In this document: positions 58,557 through 64,000 of the stretch, in pieces
How the letters are laid out: the number at the start of each line of letters is the position of its first letter
How positions within the stretch are numbered: the first letter of the stretch is position 1
Translations under genes and position numbers: made by a program
Origin: Rhipicephalus microplus
Taxonomy: Eukaryota; Arthropoda; Arachnida; Ixodida; Ixodidae
Assembly: GCF_043290135.1 (NCBI RefSeq)
Contig: NC_134710.1
Coordinates: forward strand, 316,508,116-316,572,115
Length of the DNA stretch: 64,000 nucleotides
Direction of reading: 5' to 3'
Notes under the pieces: generated by a model
What the model saw: the letters and a program-made list of their open reading frames with translations, nothing else
Databases searched by the model: none
What the model was told of the DNA's origin: nothing

Positions 58557-58624
<68 letters not shown>
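58557..58624. repeat. (CTA)n trinucleotide microsatellite, about 22 units
   Basis: Uninterrupted CTA/ACT/TAC repeat. Confidence 0.99.
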
Positions 58625-58625
<1 letters not shown>

Positions 58626-60502
58626 TATTGGTCACACATGAATTAGGCCGAATTTTTCTGTGTTTTTGACTTTCTTGTATAGCCTCAATCCACAATTTCA
58701 CGGTGTTCGGTAACAGTTACGTTTTGAAGTGCAAGGCTTCCGTGCTTCTCTTCTTCCGCTCTCCCTGACTTAACTGTAAGGCTTGTCAGGTGTTCAGGGT
58801 CGCACCTGCTCGGTCGCGTCGCATGCCATGCTGATGAAGAAGCAGCAAGAAAAAGTGAAACCAGTCTCTCCATTGCAGCCGAGCTCGGCGAGCGCTTTTA
58901 CGCCGCTGTTGGTCGGCAATCACCCGTGGCGACTCCGAAACGACCCATTTCGTTGCACTGTCCGAGGGGGTGGGTCACAGGAACGTGTCGCACAACCTTC
59001 GCGGCGCCGAGCGCCACCGTGCGCGCGCAGGCCTTCGAGATGGGTTCGTGTCTCGCCTCCGTTTTGTTTTTTTCTTCCTTCGTTCCGTTTCGTTTTTTTT
59101 TTTTCACTGGGCGCGTCATAGCGAGCCGGAGGAGACGTCTGGCCCAAAAGTCTCAACTCTTGCGAGACGCGACGTGAAAAACGTGTACGACGGCGGCTTG
59201 CGACGGCGCGCAGTCGCATTGACCGTCAATGGCAACGGCACTTAATCCCTCCTTGGGTCAGGGTCCGTCTCCCGCAGTGCTCACATTATCCCCTCGTACA
59301 CACGCAGCCGGGTGCGGCGCGTGTCGCCCTGTGTCCTGCGTGCGGTTTACGCGTTAAGACAGCGTGTGTGTATCGCCTACACACTCTTGTATACACGCCC
59401 GAGGAGGCGCCGGTGCACCAGCTGTATGGCACGCTCGTGAAATCGCTTTCGAAACGCCGATCGGCATCATCCGTGACCGAGGTGAAAAAGACGGCAGCTG
59501 GACTGACGGACGCGGCACCGTTCGGGCGCTGGATTGCGTCTCTCTTCTGCATCTGTATACGGCCGGCTCGCACGCTGTTTTCCCGACACCGTAAACAGCA
59601 GAGCTGCCCCTACGCACCTACGTGTGTCGCACGAATTCGACGGGCAAAGCGCTGAAGCCCCTGCGTCCTCCGACCCCGTTTTTGTGAAGTCATCCGGCCG
59701 GGGTCACCGTACAATTTTGAATTAAATATGGATATAGATTAGGAAGTATAGGCTCGGCCGCCTCGCAGCGTCGAAGGTGCGCGGAGACGCGGGAACGATA
59801 ATGGGGATAACGGTTTATGGGATTTGAGTGGCTAACGCTTGTTTAAAACTTCCCAGTAACTACCATCAGCTCTCGGTGGATCGGCATTTGATGCCTCCGG
59901 CGAGTGTGACCCACGCAGCTCAGACTGTGCGTACGTGGTTCCCGAAAAAAGAAATAAATAAAGAAAAAATCCGCCGGAGCCAGGTGAACGGTCATGAAGG
60001 ACGCCGCGGAGCTTAACGCCTTTGTCCCACCCTGAATGTATACATCGATCGCTCAACGTTCTTAGGTGCTGTCTGACGAGTCTCGATCAAACGTTGCAGC
60101 CCGGTGAAAGGAATTGGGGTGACGAGGTTGGGAGTTTGCAGGAAAAAAAAATCCCGTTGGATATAGTATAGTTGAAAGCAGTCAAGCCGGTTTCTCAAAT
60201 CGTCAGTTTGATCGTGCACTCCCGCAGTCATCTCTCCTCTACACTGGAACGGACTGCACACCACGCGACTTTGCTAGAATCAGTTTCGAGCCTGTTGGTT
60301 GAATGTTTCGGGCCTTCCAGAAATGTGAACTAAGTTTACCTGAACCCTCAAAAATAACTTAATTTTCACTTGATCTCTGTATTGCTCGCGGGTACCTAAG
60401 TGGTTCACATAACACGAAGTTGATTCGAAGGGGATCTCGAAGCAGTTCTCTGTATGAATGTTTCTATACCTATAAGTGCGGAATGTGTATATAAAGATGC
60501 CA
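58625..60502. other. GC-rich block (about 58780-59720), no supported gene
   Basis: Frames of 75-112 codons occur in all phases on both strands. At 59895-59907 GGCATTTGATGCC forms a small hairpin. The minus frame at 60013-60264 (GVHDQTDDLRNRLDCFQLYY) was inspected but matches no family I know. Confidence 0.4.
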
Positions 60503-60626
60503 AGTTGGGCCAGTTGGCTTGCGTTCATAATTGAAACTTTTGTTGAAGCGCACTAAAAAAAACAGATGGTCAGCCTCTTCTGTCCGCCTCTTTTTTTAGT
60601 GCGCTTCAGCAAAATTTTCAATGATG
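60503..60626. mobile_element. Small fold-back with the same leader as the 57.7-kb element
   Basis: The arms at about 60526-60560 and 60591-60626 pair (TTGTTGAAGCGCACTAAAAA with TTTTTAGTGCGCTTCAGCAA; CATAATTGAAA with TTTTCAATGATG). AAGTTGGGCCAGTTGG (60502-60517) precedes it, matching AAGTTGGGTCAGTTGG at 57737-57752 at 15 of 16 positions. The leader is close to a Pol III A box (TGG..CAGTTGG). Confidence 0.7.
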
Positions 60627-60823
60627 TGGATGGAAAGTTCCAGCTTGATATGGTACCAATACACTTGAGGTTTCCATAACGGCTTCACGGTTACTTCTCG
60701 ATGTTACTTATGGGCGCTAGCACGTTTTGTGTTCATACTATAGCGTCGTTATGTACAATGGAGTGTTGTAACTTCTATATAGTATTTTAATGACGCTTGA
60801 CGTGCCCACTTGTCTCCACTAAA

Positions 60824-60915
60824 TAAAGTTAATGTAGTTATTGAGCTAGTGTCCTCATTGGTGTCTCTATCGAGACACCAATGAGAACACTAGCTGAATA
60901 AGTGCATTAACTTTA
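60824..60915. repeat. 92-bp snap-back with 4-base loop
   Basis: AGCTAGTGTCCTCATTGGTG then TCTC (60845-60867) faces GAGACACCAATGAGAACACT then AGCT (60872-60894) with one mismatch and a TATC loop. Pairing continues outward (TAAAGTTAATG with CATTAACTTTA) to 60824/60915 with a few mismatches. Confidence 0.9.
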
Positions 60916-60929
60916 GTCATCTTATAGAT

Positions 60930-61030
60930 GTCTGCCGCCGCAGAAAAAAGTAATTATGAAGGCAGCGAGCAGATATCACTTTTTTCAACTTTGAGGATTT
61001 TCGGACACATTTTTTTTAAATAGTGTGCAC
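60930..61030 (+). repeat. Dispersed repeat 'GGACACATTTCTTGAAA', copy 3
   Basis: The blocks CTGCCGCCGCAGAAAAAAG, GGCAGCGAGCAGATATCACT and TTTGAGGATTTTCGGACACA match 32600-32770 in order. It begins right beside the snap-back at 60824-60915, so the two may be parts of one element. Confidence 0.5.
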
Positions 61031-61213
61031 GTATAGTACGCGTCGTCGTACATTTGCCGAATCTCCCCCCCCCCCCATATTCTAGTTTTAAGAGCTCCAT
61101 TTTCTAACCTTTTTAATTGGCAAGACCTATGCTGTTATTACTTCACATAGCTATATATTCTGTCTTTCTGTCTCGCACTTGCAAACGTGTATACGTTGAA
61201 CGAAACTCGCTTC
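61031..61213. other. No gene; C-run
   Basis: A C homopolymer lies at about 61067-61075. Confidence 0.5.
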
Positions 61214-61387
61214 ATGGTAAACAAAGACTGTTTCGCAAGCATACAGCTCGTTCTTCTCGTGATTACAGTCGAAGCCTGCGCTAAAGCCTCAGTGCAGCTG
61301 ACGAAACCGACATGTTCGGCGCGTCTGGTTTACGTAAATGGGCGCCTCAAGACGTGCGTCCATCACGGTCGTTGCGTCGCTGCGTAG
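61214..61387 (+). CDS. Candidate small Cys-containing secreted-type peptide (57 codons)
   Basis: The ATG at 61214 opens 57 codons. A moderately hydrophobic stretch (ASIQLVLLVITVEACAKA) could be a signal peptide, followed by a short tail with three cysteines (PTCSARLVYVNGRLKTC, HHGRC). Ticks secrete many small cysteine-rich peptides, but this one matches no family I know, has five cysteines in total and a charged N-terminus (MVNKDC), and lies in DNA with other chance frames. It is most likely a random frame. Confidence 0.15.
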   Translation: MVNKDCFASIQLVLLVITVEACAKASVQLTKPTCSARLVYVNGRLKTCVHHGRCVAA

Positions 61388-62155
61388 TCGGTGGTGCTGC
61401 CCCTGATGGAAACGCGTGGAGTGCTGCTGTGGCCAGTTTGTGCGCGTTGACGGCACTTGCGCCGCGCGGATGACGGCACGCCGCGGTCGTTTGTCGGCGT
61501 CTTGGTCGTCGTCGTGCGCGCCATTAGGAGGCCGCGTCGTCGTTCCAGTTTCCTTCTGGGTTCGCGGGCCGGTGGGGTTGCCTCAGGTATAGCGAGGCGT
61601 GTCGTGACGCGCTGTGCCGTAATCCCGAATTGAGCTCAGCCGAGGCGCTGCTGCGGACGCGATGAGCAACATGGCAATCGCCGGCCGATTGTTACGCACG
61701 CTCGCGCCAATCCTGGGCGCACCGAACCGCTATTCTGGGCCCCTCGCAACAGGCCGTGTATTTAGAGTGTGACGGCCAGCGTCTATCGCAGTATTTTTTT
61801 TTATGTTTTCTTCGTCTGCCCCCCTCCTGAAGATTTTTGCCCGGGTTTCCTCAGGCGCGAGGGTAACAAAGCCAGCGTTGTGCGAGGGCGCTTCTTCTGC
61901 TCCGTTTTCTCGGCCCTTCTGTCGACCGTGTTGAGGGGCGTCGTAAAGCGGAGGCGTCACGGCGGGGCCTGTCCCGTTGAGGCTCCGCTGCCTCATTCAA
62001 TCGAAATGCCTGCTTTCGGAGATGCTGCAGCGACCTCGGTAATTGTGTTTGTCCGGCGGGATAAGCTTGCGCTGCGGATCCTCTGGCCGCGCGATGATAC
62101 TACAGGACGATCGGCAAGTCTGGGTTTTGCAGCGCTTTACCAAATGCTGCTGCCG
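61388..62155. other. GC-rich block, no supported gene
   Basis: CpG-rich with GTCGTCGTCGTGCGCG-like motifs. The 130-codon plus frame at 61769-62161 lacks recognisable features. It may be promoter-like DNA. Confidence 0.4.
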
Positions 62156-62705
62156 TTTTAGAGGCGAAGCTCCTCCTTGTGGCCGAGGCTTGTCCGTTGG
62201 CGTTATGTGCCGTTGCCGCCGCGGACGATGGCGCTCATGACGACAAAAAACAAGTGTGTTCCAGACCACACATTCTCTTGCCGCCAACACGGCATAGCAC
62301 ATGCAAGGCACCCTCTATACGCGATGGCGATATCGATGACGACGATGAAGGTGACGACGATGATGTATCGCGGACAACGACTGGTTTGAGCAGTGTATGA
62401 TGTCTCGATATATGCTCTGCGATGCATTTTGTATCCCAACAACCACCAGATGAACGTGCCTAGACCACGTCTTTGCCAGCTTCACGCCATATCTAATACC
62501 ACAAAGCAGTAATAATGAAGGCAAAATGAAATTCACAAGTCAACACAGCGTACCAGTTATGACCAATAAACATTGTATATAACTAACTGTATACACCGCT
62601 TTGTCACTCATCTACACGCGTGAATGGTCCATGTCACGGGTCATTTACAGCAACACCTAACGATGCCACTGCTTTGCCCACTCATCATCATTCACTTCGT
62701 GGGTA
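62156..62705 (-). mobile_element. MITE-like element, copy D (diverged, probable)
   Basis: The left end is TTTTAGAGGCGAAGCTCCT, against TTTTAGGGGCGAAGCTCCT in copy A. The right end is GCTTTGCCCACTCATCATCA then TTCACTTCGTGG, nearly the same as copy A's right edge. The interior differs, with GATGAC-type repeats (about 62330-62365), and shares no 60-bp unit. Size (550 bp) and end structure match copies A and B. Confidence 0.45.
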
Positions 62706-64000
62706 TGCCGTGAGTTTTTATAATATTTTTGTCTATTTAGTTTTCGCTGTTAATGTAGTTGATTATGATAACGATCATAATGTGTTTTTTTTTTTTTTTT
62801 GGTCAAGCTGACCTGAGGTTTTGATGAAGAGGAGAACTGTGAGAAGGAAGCTGTGGTGGATTATTAAAAGGGAATAAACGTGATCTGAAAGAGCGTGGCG
62901 GACTGGTGTGCTTTTAGGTGATTGTGGCAAAATCAGTTTCAGATTTACACGTATTTGTGTGAAATTACACAGAAACGTGTCGATATGTATATATCCGTCC
63001 GTCATAATGGAAGCGAAGAACGCATAAAATTGATACATGGGGAACACTGGCCCAGCCTGAAGGGAGCGGAGGCGTGCGGGGTCAGCCAAACCACTTTTTT
63101 TTTTGTTTGCATGCGCTTCATGTGTTCCATAACACATGCATGCGCGCGCGCTGGTGAAGGCTCCTGTATCGCCGCCTGCAATGAAATCGTAAATAATAAA
63201 CATGTTGATCTGATGTAGGTCTGGAAAAAAGCGACGTGGTTTGACTATTAATAAATATAAGGTTCGTGGTTCGAAGCATGGTTTGCTGCGAGATAGACTT
63301 AATGGAAGTGGGAATGAAGGTTCGTCGAAAGAATACGTTTTTTTTTTTTTTGCGAAATACGCCAATTGGTTCAGCTGTATATCTTGAGGCTGGACCGCAG
63401 TGGTCGATTTTTCGCTTAGTAAAATTCCCGTGACGGGACGGCGCTGACTTCGTCGGGGCGAAGCAGCTAGGAGCTCTTGGTTTCTTCAATTATTTTCTTA
63501 ACCCTCTGTCATTGGGACAGGGCGACGTACGTTTCCTACCTAGCTAAGCTTGTCGACTATACCAGCATGAATTTGTTTTTGTTTCTGAGAGGACGAAGTC
63601 TTGACATCGAGACAAAGAAGAGGGGCATGAACAACCGTATGATTACTGTGAGTTCCGCCCCTTTTTTATACGGCGATGTGTCGCTGTGATAATTACCAGG
63701 ATAATTATTCGCATAGCGCTGATATACCGTCCCTTATTTTGGGAAGCCTCTTCATAATATGACCGCTAGGAGTCGTAACATGACCGCGAGGAGTCGTTTT
63801 TTTTTAATAACTAATAACTCTTGTTGTTTCACCAAAAGAGTTTTTGTGAAAAGGATATCAAACAAAAAAGTGCATTAGGCTTTCAGCATTCATGAGATCG
63901 AATGTTTTACTGAAAACTCTGGCGGAGGAAGACGAAGTGATTCTTTGAAGAACACATCTCGCTCGTCTCAGTGCTTTTCTGGACTTTTCGCTGCAGTTGT
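62706..64000. other. No gene seen
   Basis: T- and A-runs (62784-62800, 63340-63352) and chance frames such as minus 62775-63365. A near-direct repeat ATGACCGC(T/G)AGGAGTCGT occurs at 63760-63777 and 63780-63797. Confidence 0.5.

Noticed and set aside
59860..59910. Stretch resembling the start of 5.8S rRNA (TCTCGGTGGATC)
   Set aside because: Only about a dozen bases agree and the following sequence does not match; no rRNA gene here.
60013..60264. Minus-strand frame with DDLRNRLDCFQLYY
   Set aside because: No family recognised and no splice or start context; left as unannotated.

Overview
This is a repeat-dominated stretch of an arthropod nuclear genome, most likely a hard tick (Ixodidae, probably a metastriate genus such as Rhipicephalus, Dermacentor or Hyalomma). 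The main clue is about fifteen copies of one tRNA-derived SINE with an ATCAATCAATC-type tail and a head carrying good RNA polymerase III A and B boxes. It resembles the tick Ruka family from memory; no database was searched. Long TA/CA microsatellites, G/C homopolymers and broken non-LTR retrotransposons fit the same picture. I found no convincing host protein-coding gene. Nearly all open frames of 60-200 codons are chance frames in GC-rich or repeat DNA, and many lack an ATG. Introns or exons of a large gene could be present but cannot be proved from sequence alone.

Layout. Positions 1-13600 hold scattered SINEs, one MITE-like element with internal 60-bp repeats (2671-3153), a GC-rich segment with an NRF1-type palindrome (3600-4015) and the 5' part of a LINE with an ORF1 fragment (10425-11244). 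Positions 13639-16480 are a decayed minus-strand LINE with reverse transcriptase (YADD), RNase H-like and C-terminal zinc-knuckle remnants. Positions 16500-33500 carry more SINEs (several with clean target-site duplications), a 707-bp inverted-repeat element (20190-20896), a fold-back element (25805-26097), microsatellites and GC-rich segments.

The centrepiece is 33915-41633, a nest of two LTR retroelements that both encode Gag-like protein but no reverse transcriptase or integrase. The outer element has 111-bp LTRs and one broken Gag-like frame. It is interrupted by a young 5200-bp element with 1204-bp LTRs that look identical, a perfect 5-bp target duplication (ACCAC) and one intact 732-codon Gag-protease frame (long coiled coil, capsid-like region, two CCHC knuckles, DTG protease motif). 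Both would need enzymes supplied in trans.

Positions 41730-64000 contain more SINEs and an unusual number of snap-back structures: 43593-43682, 45200-45259, 48182-48257, 57761-58483, 60526-60626 and 60824-60915. They also hold a tandem array with a period of about 147 bp (roughly 55975-57085), a second near-identical copy of the MITE-like element (49971-50500), and several GC-rich blocks (43690-44520, 51960-55110, 58780-59720, 61370-62160) that could be promoters or first exons but show no gene I can support.
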